Positions 25,669-35,449 of a stretch of 64,000 nt of DNA are shown here, piece after piece. The stretch covers positions 1 to 64,000 of the forward strand of contig NZ_BAZS01000007.1 of assembly GCF_001310895.1 (NCBI RefSeq). Direction: 5' to 3'. A program made the position numbers and the translations under genes. Under the pieces are notes generated by a model. That model had not been told where the DNA came from. It did no database searches and saw only the letters and a program-made list of their open reading frames with translations. The stretch's first letter is position 1. Each line of letters begins with the position of its first letter. The stretch comes from Virgibacillus halodenitrificans JCM 12304. GTDB taxonomy: Bacteria > Bacillota > Bacilli > Bacillales > Amphibacillaceae.

Positions 25669-26082
25669 TTATTTTTCATTTTCAAAAGCTTTTAGGGCTG
25701 CTTCTGCCACTTGTACATCTTGTGTGACAGCCCCACCGCTAACTCCGACAGCTCCGACGACTTTGCCTTCCTTCTCAAGAGGAAGACCACCACCAAATAC
25801 GACAATTTTACCTTGGTTCGTTGTATTCAACCCCCATAATTCAGAGTTAGGGACTGTAGCTTCTTCCAGATTGGATGTAGGCATTTTTAAAGCAACGGAC
25901 GTCCATGCTTTATTGTGCGCTATGTCCACACTCGCCAACCATGCATCATCCATGCGGTGTGTAGCGACTAGATTACTGCCATCGTCAACGATCGTAATCA
26001 CCATCTGTACTCCGATATTTCTTGATTCCGCCTCGGCAGCGTCAATTAATTTTTTCGCCATCTCCAAGTTTAATTTTTCCAT
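25669..26082 (-). CDS. HbpS/GlcG-family (DUF336) protein
   Basis: A 137-residue protein of the GlcG/HbpS/PduO-C fold, with LEMAKKLIDAAEAES, the VVDDGSNLVATHRMDDAW-type strand-loop and GGGLPLEKEGKVVGAVGVSGG (about 100-120). HbpS of Streptomyces binds heme and iron and acts in redox sensing; other members bind adenosylcobalamin or glycolate-type ligands. The start at 26082 has AGAAAGG upstream; a longer frame from 26106 lacks a site. It is separated from a heme oxygenase gene by the Fur region, so a heme-related role is plausible but unproven. Confidence 0.82.
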   Translation of the reverse strand: MEKLNLEMAKKLIDAAEAESRNIGVQMVITIVDDGSNLVATHRMDDAWLASVDIAHNKAWTSVALKMPTSNLEEATVPNSELWGLNTTNQGKIVVFGGGLPLEKEGKVVGAVGVSGGAVTQDVQVAEAALKAFENEK

Positions 26083-26298
26083 TTGTACACAACCTTTCTT
26101 TTTCAAAGTAAAAATTGTTCTATTAATTCGATTCCCTGCTGCTAATCAATTAAACGTATATTATAAAAACTATTCAATTATTGAAAAAATCAATTTTTTT
26201 AAGTTTTAAAAACCATTTGTCGGGAAGAGAACTAACAGTGGGTCTACATAAACTTATGAGATCCCTGTATGTTTCTAACATTTAAGGGAGGTATTAAA

Positions 26299-27516
26299 TT
26301 GGCTGGGAATCGTGGAGTAGTATATGTAGGGGATGGAAAAGTGGAGGTTCAGGATATTTCATATCCGGATTTAGTATTACATGATGGGCCTGGGGTACCT
26401 AAATCGAATGCAGGAAGAAAGTGTGAACATGGGGTAATTATTAAAAATATAGTCACTAACATTTGTGGAAGTGACCAGCACATGGTGCGTGGACGAACCA
26501 CAGCACCTGAAGGCTTGGTACTTGGCCATGAAATTACCGGTGAAATTCTAGAAGTTGGACGGGATGTAGAATTTTTGAAAAAAGGAGATATTGTATCTGT
26601 GCCATTTAATGTGGCCTGTGGTCGTTGTAAAATGTGTCGCAGACAGGATACGCATATTTGCCAAAATGTTAATCCGGAAAGACCAGGAGGAGCATACGGC
26701 TATGTAGATATGGGTGGCTGGGTAGGTGGCCAGTCGGAATATGTTATGGTTCCTTACGCGGATTTTCAGCTATTGAAATTTCCGGATAGAGATAAAGCGA
26801 TGGATAAAATTTTAGACCTTACAATGCTCTCTGATATTTTTCCAACAGGGTATCATGGGGCAATTAAGGCCGGTGTAACTACTGGTTCAACGGTTTATGT
26901 TGCAGGAGCGGGTCCAGTTGGCCTGGCTGCAGCTCATTCAGCCCAATTACTCGGAGCTGCGGTAGTGATCGTAGGAGATTTGAAAGAAGAGCGGTTAAAG
27001 CAGGCAAGAAGCTTTGGGTGTGAAACAATTAATCTAAAAGAGCATGATGATGTGGGTGAACAAATTGAACAGATAATCGGCGAACCAGAAGTGGATTGTG
27101 CGATTGATGCAGTTGGATTTGAGGCGTATGGTCATGGTACAGACCATGATGATGCACCTGCAACAGTGTTGAATACAATGATGGATGTTGTGGAAGCAGG
27201 TGGACAATATGGTATCCCTGGTCTATATGTCACAGAGGATCCGGGCGCCAAAGATAAGGATGCGAAGCAAGGTTCTTTAAAAGTAAGATTTGGCCTTGGT
27301 TGGTCTAAAGCTCATTCACTTCATACAGGACAAACTCCAGCAATGAGGTATCAACGTCAGCTGATGAATGCCATTTTAAATGGTAAAGCTGATATTGCAA
27401 AGGTTGTAAATGCAACAGTTATTTCTTTGGATGAAGCACCACAGGGTTACGCTGATTTTGACAGTGGGGTAGCTAAGAAGTTTGTCATCGATCCACATGG
27501 GTCGTTAAGTAAATAG
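26299..27516 (+). CDS. fdhA: Glutathione-independent formaldehyde dehydrogenase
   Basis: A 405-residue zinc-dependent MDR dehydrogenase close to Pseudomonas putida formaldehyde dehydrogenase in length and motifs. Catalytic zinc residues are in NICGSDQH and LGHEITGE; the structural zinc loop is CGRCKMCRRQDTHIC; the NAD loop is VAGAGPVGLAAA. It oxidises formaldehyde (and small aldehydes) to the acid without glutathione, using tightly bound NAD. The TTG at 26299 follows GGGAGG; an upstream ATG at 26269 precedes the site and is unlikely. It is monocistronic, with a strong terminator. Confidence 0.9.
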   Translation: MAGNRGVVYVGDGKVEVQDISYPDLVLHDGPGVPKSNAGRKCEHGVIIKNIVTNICGSDQHMVRGRTTAPEGLVLGHEITGEILEVGRDVEFLKKGDIVSVPFNVACGRCKMCRRQDTHICQNVNPERPGGAYGYVDMGGWVGGQSEYVMVPYADFQLLKFPDRDKAMDKILDLTMLSDIFPTGYHGAIKAGVTTGSTVYVAGAGPVGLAAAHSAQLLGAAVVIVGDLKEERLKQARSFGCETINLKEHDDVGEQIEQIIGEPEVDCAIDAVGFEAYGHGTDHDDAPATVLNTMMDVVEAGGQYGIPGLYVTEDPGAKDKDAKQGSLKVRFGLGWSKAHSLHTGQTPAMRYQRQLMNAILNGKADIAKVVNATVISLDEAPQGYADFDSGVAKKFVIDPHGSLSK

Positions 27517-27526
27517 GTTAAGATTG

Positions 27527-27562
27527 CTCCCTCTTTGTTTGTTGATAAAGAGGGAGTTTTTT
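27527..27562 (+). terminator. Rho-independent terminator
   Basis: CTCCCTCTTT / AAAGAGGGAG with a 10-base loop and six T residues, closing fdhA. Confidence 0.93.
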
Positions 27563-27628
27563 ATATTAGTGGAAAAAATCAAGTAATCTATTATAATTAA
27601 CTTTAATCAACTAGTTTGGAGGTTAATT

Positions 27629-28487
27629 ATGATTCATAAACGGCGTGATAAACCAATTGGATTAAGAATGTTAGAACTTTTAAGCAAGCGTATGTCCATT
27701 GATAGCAAAACAATGCAACAATATGTAAGTTTGAAAAAGGGATATGAAGGAGAGTTATTTTTTGATACATTTATCAATGAACTTAAGGAAGAATGTATTA
27801 TTTTGAATGATTTATTGCTGGAAGTAAATCATACAGTTTTTCAAATTGATTCACTCCTTATTACCCAGGAGAAGATTCAATTGTACGAGGTGAAGAATTT
27901 TGGAGGAGATTTTTATTACGAGGAAGATAAGTTATTCACCAGAAATCAGCGGGAAATTGTTAATCCATTACATCAAGTAGGTAGAAGCAATTCCTTATTC
28001 AGTCAATTACTCATCAAACTACAAATAAAAATGCCTATAGAAGCATTTGTAGTTTTTGTTAACCCCGACTTTACGCTTTATCAAGCCCCGATAGGAAAAC
28101 CTATTATTTTCCCAGGTCAACTGAAAAGACACATGAGTAATCTAAGTAATACCCACTCTAGATTGACTAATTATCATAAAAATATTGCTGAACAATTAGT
28201 AGAACGACATATAGCAGAACCTCTTTATCCACATGTTCCTCACTATGATTATCAACTACTACGTAAAGGTATTACCTGCCAAAAATGTGATAAATGTAGA
28301 AAGGAAATACTGCTCCTGTAATTTATGCAATCACAAAGAGCTAGTTTCCTTAGCTGTATTAAGAAGTGTCGAAGAATTCACGACTCTTTTCCCCAAAGAA
28401 AAAATAACAACGAATATCATTCATGATTGGTGTAAAATAGTCACATGTAAAAAACGGATTTCGAGATATTTGGAAAGTAATTTTTAG
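27629..28487 (+). pseudogene. NERD-domain protein with zinc ribbon, one frameshift
   Basis: The first frame (27629-28321) encodes a NERD (nuclease-related) domain: YEGELFFDTFI, then QIDSLLIT, YEVKNFGGDF (Glu-x-Lys core) and a start of a zinc ribbon, CQKCDKC. It ends prematurely. A second frame carries YCSCNLCNHKELVSLAVLRS, then EEFTTLFPKEKITT and ends at 28487, the usual C-terminus of Bacillus NERD proteins. Removing one A near 28299-28306 joins them and completes the CxxC...CxC ribbon. The ribosome site is TTGGAGG. A nuclease role is inferred from the fold only. Confidence 0.78.
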
Positions 28488-28499
28488 AAAGAAGGAGTT

Positions 28500-28790
28500 C
28501 GACAATGGACATTCTATAAGTAACTCTCTAAAGAATTGATTATTGGGCTGACGGACATTGGGAGAGGAAATCTGGTCTTGAATGTCTATCATAAGGATGC
28601 TGACGGACATTGCTGAGAGGGAAATCGTGTCTGAATGTCTATTATAAGAATGATGAGGGACATTGCGAGAGGAAAATCGTGTCTGAATGTCTATTATAAG
28701 GATGCTGACAGACATTGCGAGAGGGAAATCACCCTTAAATGTCTATCACTCAAAGGATGACAGACATTGCAGCGAGAAAACAGCCTCCCA
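28500..28790. repeat. Second 52-bp tandem repeat array, about 5 copies
   Basis: GACATTG recurs at 28554, 28606, 28659, 28711 and 28763 (period 52, once 53). Each unit contains TGTCTATTA-N13-GGACA or close variants. Read on the minus strand, the array at 1-292 has the same words and the same 13-base spacing, so both belong to one repeat family. Arms GACATT and AATGTC make each unit an imperfect hairpin. No gene is seen in it. Confidence 0.9.
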
Positions 28791-28840
28791 ATGGCTACCG
28801 TTCAAGCGAAATGAAGTTCCCCCTCCACACCATTCACGAC

Positions 28841-28872
28841 AAAAAGCCCACCATCCTTCAGATGGTGGGTAG
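28841..28872 (-). terminator. Rho-independent terminator
   Basis: CCCACCATC / GATGGTGGG stem with a 5-base loop. The T run follows on the minus strand, closing the symporter gene. Confidence 0.88.
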
Positions 28873-28883
28873 TTTCACATACT

Positions 28884-30121
28884 CTATTCCTGATATGCTG
28901 GCTCTGCTTGATGCTTTTTTTCTGTTTCATTAATAACTGTTGTTGCAACTAAATCACCAGTTACATTTAGGGCAGTCGCTCCCATACCAACAAGTGCATC
29001 AATTGCTGTTAAGATAGCGACTGCTTCCATCGGTAAGCCGACTTGGGCAAATACAGTTGCGATCATTATAATTCCAGCCCCTGGAACACCTGCAGTACCA
29101 ATAGTTGCCAAGGTTCCTACAATAACGATTTGCAGCATATCTGTGAATGTTAATGGATCTCCAATAATATTGGCAGCAAAAACTGCAGAAATGGCAATTC
29201 GTATGGCAGCGCATCCATATTTACTGTAGCTCCGAATGGGAGGCTAAACCCGTACAAGCCTTTATTAAGATTCAATTTTTTGGCTGCATCCAATGTTAAT
29301 GGCAATGTGCCTGAACTGCTCTGGGTAACAAATGCTGTTAGTATAGGTGTTCTGGCATGTGTGAAAAAGTTTTTGAGAGAAACTTTGGTGAAGAGCATAA
29401 ATAGGATATAAACGGCCACTTGGACAAGTAACGCGACATACAATACGAGAACCATGTTGCCAAGTGATGTTAATGTTTCCACACCTTGATTACCAACTGT
29501 TTTAGCTATAATAGCAAAAATCCCAATAGGTATATATAGCAAGATAGCTTGCATAATTTTAAATGTTGCTTCATTTAAACCTTCAATTACATTGTAGACA
29601 AGTTCCCCTGTTTCGCCCCATTTTTCTGAGGAACGCAAAGCAGAAATAGCTATTCCGAATACCAATGCGGTAAAAACAATGCCGAGCAGGTTTAACTCGG
29701 TAAAGGCTGTGAAGATATTATCTGGCACAATACTTAGTAGTACACTCATAACACCTGGATTTTCAGGTACTTCAATTTTTTCATTAGTATCGATTGTCAT
29801 ACCCGTTCCTGGTTCAAAAAGGCTGCCAATTGTAATACCTACAATAATAGCCAGAGCGGAAGTTATCACATAATACAAGAAAACTTTACCACCCATTCTT
29901 CCCAGATTACCTATTTTTGTCTGGTTAACTCCAACGATTAATGTAAAGGTAACCAGTGGAATAATCATGAATTTCAATAGGCGTAATAATAAATCACCAA
30001 ATGGTGTTAAAATAGCAGCATCTTTTCCAAATATTAATCCAGCAATTACTCCTAGAACCAGAGCAAGACTGATCTTTAAAATAAGTGAAGATTCTACATA
30101 TTTCTTCCACATTCTTTTCAA
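28884..30121 (-). pseudogene. Dicarboxylate/amino acid:cation symporter (GltP/GltT type), one frameshift
   Basis: The N-terminal frame (29150-30121) runs through TQSSSGTLPLTLD and FGATVNMD and then goes out of frame; the C-terminal frame resumes with MLQIVIVGTLATIGTAGVPG and ends with LNVTGDLVATTVINE. Adding one G after the GAT codon near 29212 restores NMDGAAIRIAISAVFAAN. The complete protein would be about 412 residues with the DAACS re-entrant serine-rich loop and NMDG motif. TTG at 30121 with GGGGGAAG upstream is the start. It imports glutamate, aspartate or C4-dicarboxylates with Na+ or H+. A second family member is cut by the right edge. Confidence 0.82.
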
Positions 30122-30336
30122 TTTTTACTTCCCCCTTTTATAATAAAAGTACAATGATCAATAATTGAGATAATGTACATCAAATTACTCGGAATTGTTT
30201 CCTAACAATATAGTATATAGAGCCCACTTGTCAAAAACAATGCTCTAACCTAACATCAATATGAAATCTAGGGGAGTTTAACCTTAAATAACGTGTTAGG
30301 ATAGAAAATATAATCTATCTAATGGAGGGATGAGGT

Positions 30337-31608
30337 ATGTATGTATCTATTTTTAACGAAATAGTACGAATCATGCATGAAGATTATGCAGGTTGTTTGG
30401 ATAAAGCAGGACACGACCGGCCTGATTTATTCCGGGAAAGGATTTTTGAGTTAGATAAGACTGGTATGAATGATCAGCTTTTTATTGAAATAGTAAATGA
30501 TTACTTACTCGATTTTCAGGATCGCCATATGCACTTTGGTAAAGCGGGTGCAGCTGCTTCCAAATTAAACGCAGGATTTCAGGTAAGAAGATTTCGTGAA
30601 TCCTTGGTAGTAACACGATGTGATATGGAGAACAGATTGGTGCCAGGGGATGAAATCATTGCTTTGGATGAGGAAGGTATTTTGGAGTTAGTCCAACGAC
30701 ACAAACGGCAGTTGATGGAAACCGATGCAGAGAGGGAGAATTGGGAATCGATTTTACTCCTCTACGCGAATGCAACAGTAAAGAAAGTGAGTGGAGAGGT
30801 ACAATCCTTAAAATTGCAAAAAACTCCAAAGCAACCAGTTCCTCCTATTTACTCTTTTAATAAAATTGCTAGTGACCTTGCTTTAATGGTGTTAACTGAC
30901 TTTATGGACGAAAATGCCATCTCAGAACTCATCCGTGAAAATGAAGAAACACTTTCTTCTATTAAAAATTTAGTTATTGATGTAAGGATAAACAATGGTG
31001 GAAGTGATTTGGCCTTTATGAAAATACTTCCTTATTTATTTGAAGATGAAAAAATCAATTTGGCTGATTTTGATGATGGTAAAATGCTGACAAATTGTAC
31101 AAAACGTAATGTGGATTTACGTGTAGAACTTTTAAAAATTGCTGCGGACAGAGTGAAGGATAAAGAAACAGTACTGCAAATTAAAGAACTGATTAAGGAA
31201 TTAAAGAGGAATCGAGGTGCAGGTTTTGTAGAGCTCGATTTCGGTACAAAAGAAGATAGCTTTGTTTTAGCAACAAAAAGGGGACCTGAAAAAATAATCA
31301 TATTGACAGATGTTTATTGTGGTAGTTCTGGTGACTCCTTTGTAGAGATTTGTAAGCATTCACCCAAAGTAACGGTCGTTGGCAGACCAACCTTAGGGCT
31401 GAATGATTACGCTAATCTGGCAATTATGAAACTGAATAATAAATTTGAATTATGGTATCCCACTTCTAAGCTTTCCAACGTGGATGACGGGAAGGGTATG
31501 ACTGGAATAGGAATCAAGCCGGATATTTATATTCCATGGACGCCTGCTCATTTACAAGAAGATCTAGATATGAAAAGAGCTCTGGAAATTATATATGCAA
31601 TAAATTAA
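30337..31608 (+). CDS. S41-family (C-terminal processing) peptidase-like protein
   Basis: A 423-residue protein without signal peptide. A PDZ-like region (about 90-140) precedes an S41 catalytic region, with LVIDVRINNGGSD (about 208-220) and the nucleophile loop YCGSSGDSFVE (about 327-337), then LGLNDYAN and GIGIKPDIYIPW. The N-terminal DRHMHF motif resembles the family's xDxHxxF segment. It may be a cytoplasmic tail-specific-protease-like enzyme of unknown substrate. GAGGT lies before the ATG. It is a single gene. Confidence 0.78.
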   Translation: MYVSIFNEIVRIMHEDYAGCLDKAGHDRPDLFRERIFELDKTGMNDQLFIEIVNDYLLDFQDRHMHFGKAGAAASKLNAGFQVRRFRESLVVTRCDMENRLVPGDEIIALDEEGILELVQRHKRQLMETDAERENWESILLLYANATVKKVSGEVQSLKLQKTPKQPVPPIYSFNKIASDLALMVLTDFMDENAISELIRENEETLSSIKNLVIDVRINNGGSDLAFMKILPYLFEDEKINLADFDDGKMLTNCTKRNVDLRVELLKIAADRVKDKETVLQIKELIKELKRNRGAGFVELDFGTKEDSFVLATKRGPEKIIILTDVYCGSSGDSFVEICKHSPKVTVVGRPTLGLNDYANLAIMKLNNKFELWYPTSKLSNVDDGKGMTGIGIKPDIYIPWTPAHLQEDLDMKRALEIIYAIN

Positions 31609-31685
31609 TAAAGGCAAACCCTCAAAATGTTTACAATTGTCAAGCTGTGGTAAAAGCAATTGTATATATATTCAGGAGGGTCTCG

Positions 31686-32114
31686 ATGAAACAGATAGTC
31701 AGGCTAATAACAACAGCAATAATAGCAGGTGTTATACTTGCCTTAAGCTTAAAAATAATTCAGATCACCACTGGAAATCCAGCTTATATTTTATTATATA
31801 ATATGGATTATATACCTGTACTAAAGCAATGGAATAATGTGCCGGGAGCAGGAATGCTCTTTCATTTTATTACATGTATTGTGAGTGTTATTGGCTTGTT
31901 TTATATTCTCAAACTATTCAAACGGGAAAAAGTAGCCAGTCTTTATGTGGCTGTGTATACGATTGGTGGAGGTATATTATTTTTCTTAAGTGCATTTACA
32001 GAGACGCCACCAGCTTATACAAATGCAGCAGCTTGGTTTTATTGGACAATTGGACATGCTATTTTTGGGGTTCCAGTCGGTTTACTAATAAAATCTATCA
32101 GCTCAAAGCAATAA
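31686..32114 (+). CDS. Integral membrane protein of unknown function
   Basis: A 142-residue protein with four membrane helices (about 8-27, 55-78, 88-108 and 120-137). It resembles small Firmicutes membrane proteins of the YagU/DUF1440 style, but I cannot name it. AGGAGGG lies just before the ATG at 31686; a longer in-frame extension upstream has no site. It is followed about 100 bp later by two more small membrane proteins. Confidence 0.65.
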   Translation: MKQIVRLITTAIIAGVILALSLKIIQITTGNPAYILLYNMDYIPVLKQWNNVPGAGMLFHFITCIVSVIGLFYILKLFKREKVASLYVAVYTIGGGILFFLSAFTETPPAYTNAAAWFYWTIGHAIFGVPVGLLIKSISSKQ

Positions 32115-32218
32115 GATAGCGGATCTGGAGAATAGCTTCGTTCAGACTTTAAACTCACCTACATATTAGCTGCTTCAAAAAAATACAATAGAGAAAGGGT
32201 TTTTTTGGAGGGGCTAAT

Positions 32219-32446
32219 GTGCGGAAAAATTTAGGCATCATCTCTTCTGTTCTGTTTTTAATGGCATTGGTTTCTTGGTTGCCTATATATGTAGACGTAA
32301 CAAGTTTTTCAGAACAAAGTGTATTTTATGCAACAGGGGGTGTGGTGACTGGGCTTTTTTCTTCTCCGAGTGGATACAAATTTATTGGTTTAATAGGGAA
32401 TGGTCTTGTACTTGTATTCCTTGTCGTGCTGCCATATTTCTTTTAA
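32219..32446 (+). CDS. Small membrane protein of unknown function, 75 residues
   Basis: GTG start behind GGAGGGG. It has two hydrophobic helices (about 5-24 and 54-74) linked by a polar loop with YVDVTSFSEQ and SSPSGYK. The arrangement with the following DUF1648 gene (about 40 bp downstream) suggests a shared transcript. No family recognised. Confidence 0.6.
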   Translation: MRKNLGIISSVLFLMALVSWLPIYVDVTSFSEQSVFYATGGVVTGLFSSPSGYKFIGLIGNGLVLVFLVVLPYFF

Positions 32447-32488
32447 TTTAAAGTGAGAAATCCATACAAATTAGCAAGGGGGGAAGCC

Positions 32489-32992
32489 ATGAAAAACCAT
32501 CCGAAAGTTGATTTTACTGTAAGTAAATGGAATGCGGTTTTGAACTTGCTCTCGTTATTTTTTATAATATGTTCGTTTATTTATGTTTTTACTATTTATA
32601 AAGAGCTGCCGGATCAAATCCCAATTCATTTCAATGCAGCGGGGGACCCGGATAACTGGGGAAGTAAAGCTACCATTATTCTTATGCCTTTAATTGCTTT
32701 GATACTTTACGTCCCACTATATTTTCTAAGCAAACACCCGCACGTATTTAATTATCCGTTTAAAGTAACAGAAGGAAATGCAAGAAGCATCTATCCGTTA
32801 GCACAGCTATTCATGACAGTGATTAATTTTGAAATGGTGGTTATGTTCACCTATTTATCATTTACGATGGCTGGAAATCAACTTGGAGAAGTTTTTTTTC
32901 CCTTGATTATCGTTGTCCTCATTACGACAATAGGAGTATTTTTTGGTATTCTTTATCAAAAACACCGTCAGCATGACCAGCTAGATGACTGA
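32489..32992 (+). CDS. DUF1648-domain membrane protein
   Basis: A 167-residue protein with four membrane helices. The DUF1648 signature, LPDQIPIHFNAAGDPDNWGS (about 40-59), follows the first helix. DUF1648 proteins resemble SdpI-type immunity and sensor membrane proteins, but no toxin gene is nearby. The ATG at 32489 has GGGGGG upstream; a GTG at 32453 is an alternative. Confidence 0.78.
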   Translation: MKNHPKVDFTVSKWNAVLNLLSLFFIICSFIYVFTIYKELPDQIPIHFNAAGDPDNWGSKATIILMPLIALILYVPLYFLSKHPHVFNYPFKVTEGNARSIYPLAQLFMTVINFEMVVMFTYLSFTMAGNQLGEVFFPLIIVVLITTIGVFFGILYQKHRQHDQLDD

Positions 32993-33016
32993 TTTGTATA
33001 TTCTTTTTAATTTAGA

Positions 33017-33049
33017 AAACACCAGCAATTTACGTATGCTGGTGTTTTT
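33017..33049. terminator. Bidirectional terminator
   Basis: AAAACACCAGCA / TGCTGGTGTTTTT between the convergent DUF1648 and EamA genes; it overlaps the 3' end of the latter. Confidence 0.88.
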
Positions 33050-33923
33050 CTTTAGCAATTTTAGCAAGTTTTTTATTATCGTAGTTATTTTTCAAAAACA
33101 TATAAAATGATGCTCCAAAGATAGCGATATAACCAATGATGCTCCACATGTCAGGAATTTGGCCAAACAAGACAATACTGATTAAAGCTGAGTACACGAC
33201 AGTAGAATAGAAGAAAATTGAAATTTCTTTTGCGGGCGCATATTTATAAGCAACGGTTATCCCAAATTGACCCACTGTCGCGAAGACACCTGCTGCAAGA
33301 AGATAAATCCATTGCTTCATGGACATTGGTTCATAAAAAATAAGGACAAAGGGAAGTAAAATCATTGTTGTAAAAAAGGAAAAATAAAAAACAACTGTAT
33401 AAAACTGTTCTTTACTTCCAAGTACACGCAAAACGGTGTATGCACCAGCTGCAAATACAGCTGATAGGAATCCTGCCATATAGGGAATGGTTTCCACGTC
33501 GAATTCTGGTTTTATAATAAATAGTGTACCAGCAAAGGCAATAAGAATTGCGACGATCTGAAATCTTCTCACATGCTCTTTTAAAAATATGGCAGCAAAA
33601 ATAATCGTTAAAAATGGGCTCATTTTATTCAACATGTCTGCATCTGAAAGAACCAAATGATCAATAGCATAGAAATATAGAACAATACCTATGGCACCAA
33701 GTGAAGATCGTAACAATAAAATTTTCTGATTTTCCTTCTTACCAAATAATCGTTCTTTATAGTATTTTACAAACCCAAATGCTATGACCATGGATACTGC
33801 ATTTCGAAACATGGTTTTTTGAACGGTAGGCACATCTCCAGACAGTTTCACGAAAGCTGCCATGAGAGAAAATCCCATTGCCGACAATAGTAATAAAATG
33901 ATCCCCTTATTTTTGTCACTCAT
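33030..33923 (-). CDS. EamA/DMT-family transporter
   Basis: A 297-residue protein with ten membrane helices in two EamA repeats, the architecture of drug/metabolite exporters such as RhaT/YdcZ-type and S-adenosylmethionine or amino-acid exporters. Conserved features include SAMGFSLMAAFVKLS at the N-terminus and the second-repeat VYSALISIVLFGQIP. The start at 33923 follows GGAGGAG; an ATG at 33935 lies within that site. The substrate is unknown. Confidence 0.87.
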   Translation of the reverse strand: MSDKNKGIILLLLSAMGFSLMAAFVKLSGDVPTVQKTMFRNAVSMVIAFGFVKYYKERLFGKKENQKILLLRSSLGAIGIVLYFYAIDHLVLSDADMLNKMSPFLTIIFAAIFLKEHVRRFQIVAILIAFAGTLFIIKPEFDVETIPYMAGFLSAVFAAGAYTVLRVLGSKEQFYTVVFYFSFFTTMILLPFVLIFYEPMSMKQWIYLLAAGVFATVGQFGITVAYKYAPAKEISIFFYSTVVYSALISIVLFGQIPDMWSIIGYIAIFGASFYMFLKNNYDNKKLAKIAKEKHQHT

Positions 33924-34112
33924 AGGCTCCTCCATTTATTCATGTTATTTACCGCTACCTATATTAGTACAAAAGTTTTATTTTGCCTAGTAGAGAGGGT
34001 TGACGCACTCAATTGCATGTAATTTCTTTATATTGATAGAAAATCTATCCAGATTAGGTGGGGTATGATAGAATATAGTTTATTTTATGAATATAAAGCG
34101 AGGTGCCTTGTT

Positions 34113-34676
34113 GTGAATCCACTATTAATCGAGTTTCCACATGAATTTGAGACAGAGAGGCTGCACATACGAATGCCGTTACCAGGAGACGGGAATATTG
34201 TGTTTAATTCTGTTCAAGCTTCCCTCCCGGAACTTAAACCCTGGATGCCTTTTGCTCATTATGAGCAGTCAGAAGAGGCAACAGAAGCAAATATTCGTGA
34301 AGCCCATATTAATTTTCTTAAGCGTGAAGATTTACGGTTACTCGTTTTTTTAAAAGAAACTGGGCAACTTGTATGCTCTTCCGGTTTACATCGGATTAAT
34401 TGGCAGGTACCTAAATTTGAAGTGGGATATTGGGCTGATTCACGTTTTACAGGTAATGGGTATGTTACAGAAGCTGTTACAGGTATTACTAATTTTGCCT
34501 TTACTGAACTAAAAGCCAGGCGAATGGAGATCCGCTGTGACAGTAGAAATTTAAAAAGCAGAGCAATACCTGAGAGAATTGGGTATAAATTAGAAGGCAT
34601 TTTACAAAATGAGGATACTGCAGTAGATCGTCCTGAATTAAGGGATACTTGCATCTATGCCAAAGTTTCAGTATAA
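34113..34676 (+). CDS. GNAT (RimJ/RimL-type) acetyltransferase
   Basis: A 187-residue acetyltransferase of the RimJ/RimL group. FETERLHIRMP is the usual opening, GYWADSRFTGNGYVTEAV has the acetyl-CoA loop (RFTGNGY), and SRAIPERIGYKLEG is the C-terminal motif. GTG at 34113 with AGGTG upstream is preferred over an earlier ATG at 34065 that gives an atypical extension. Such proteins acetylate protein N-termini, antibiotics or small amines. Confidence 0.85.
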   Translation: MNPLLIEFPHEFETERLHIRMPLPGDGNIVFNSVQASLPELKPWMPFAHYEQSEEATEANIREAHINFLKREDLRLLVFLKETGQLVCSSGLHRINWQVPKFEVGYWADSRFTGNGYVTEAVTGITNFAFTELKARRMEIRCDSRNLKSRAIPERIGYKLEGILQNEDTAVDRPELRDTCIYAKVSV

Positions 34677-34684
34677 GTTTCTTT

Positions 34685-34714
34685 CCCAAGCTCATAGTTA
34701 GCTTGGGATTATTT
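34685..34714 (+). terminator. Probable rho-independent terminator
   Basis: CCCAAGCT / AGCTTGGG stem with a 7-base loop followed by ATTATTTAT, closing the GNAT gene. Confidence 0.7.
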
Positions 34715-34891
34715 ATGACCATATATAGAAAATGTTATAAATTAAGAAGTATTGATAAAATTGTATAAATAATGGAAATTTGAGATAATATTTTTGGTTG
34801 CTTATGCCAATATTGAGTGAGTTGTAGAATTATAACCTTATATATTGTGACTTCAATATTATATTTTCTTATTAGCCTTAGAGAGGGGGAA

Positions 34892-35449
34892 ATGAATATG
34901 CTTGTTTGCCTATTCATCGTGGGAGCTTATTTGTTTGGGTGCATAAACGGGGCCTATTACGTAGGAAAAATGCTTACAAATAGTGACGTAAGAAAATTGG
35001 GTAGTTCTAATGCAGGGGCTAGAAATGCTGGCAGGGTATTTGGGCGAGAAGCATTTATCTATACTGTACTCATTGATGCTTTGAAGACTGTCGTTCCTCT
35101 AGCTATAGTAATCTATCTATTTGGAGAGCGGCCGCTGATTCTGGGATTGATAGCAGGAGCAGTTATGGTGGGCCATATTTGGCCAGTACAGCTACAGTTT
35201 CAAGGCGGGAAGGGAGTTGTCGTTTATTTGGCGGCAGCATTAGTTCTTGCACCTTTGGCTTTACTAATAACAGGAATAGTTGTATTTATACTTTTCATAC
35301 TAAAGAAAGACATCACCATCGCTGGCTTAATAGGATTTTTTGTCATACCCGTCACGCTGTTTATTAAAGCAGAGTTTATTCTTGCAGCAGTTTTCAGTAT
35401 CCTATTGTTTATTGTGATTTTTTTACATAGAAATGGGGAAGGAACATGA
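34892..35449 (+). CDS. PlsY-family acyl-phosphate:glycerol-3-phosphate acyltransferase (paralogue)
   Basis: A 185-residue, five-helix membrane protein with the three PlsY motifs: KLGSSNAGARNAGR, VLIDALKTVVP with the conserved Lys, and GHIWPVQLQFQGGKG. PlsY makes lysophosphatidate from acyl-phosphate and glycerol-3-phosphate. The genomic setting is not that of the housekeeping plsY: it is coupled by a 4-bp ATGA overlap to a GNAT-aminotransferase fusion and then an LtaS-like gene, suggesting a dedicated acyl donor or acceptor. The start at 34892 follows GAGAGGGGG. Confidence 0.88.
   Translation: MNMLVCLFIVGAYLFGCINGAYYVGKMLTNSDVRKLGSSNAGARNAGRVFGREAFIYTVLIDALKTVVPLAIVIYLFGERPLILGLIAGAVMVGHIWPVQLQFQGGKGVVVYLAAALVLAPLALLITGIVVFILFILKKDITIAGLIGFFVIPVTLFIKAEFILAAVFSILLFIVIFLHRNGEGT

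Noticed and set aside
28500-28790. CRISPR array
   Set aside because: The 52-bp period has no constant 24-36-bp repeat separated by unique spacers; whole units are similar to each other.
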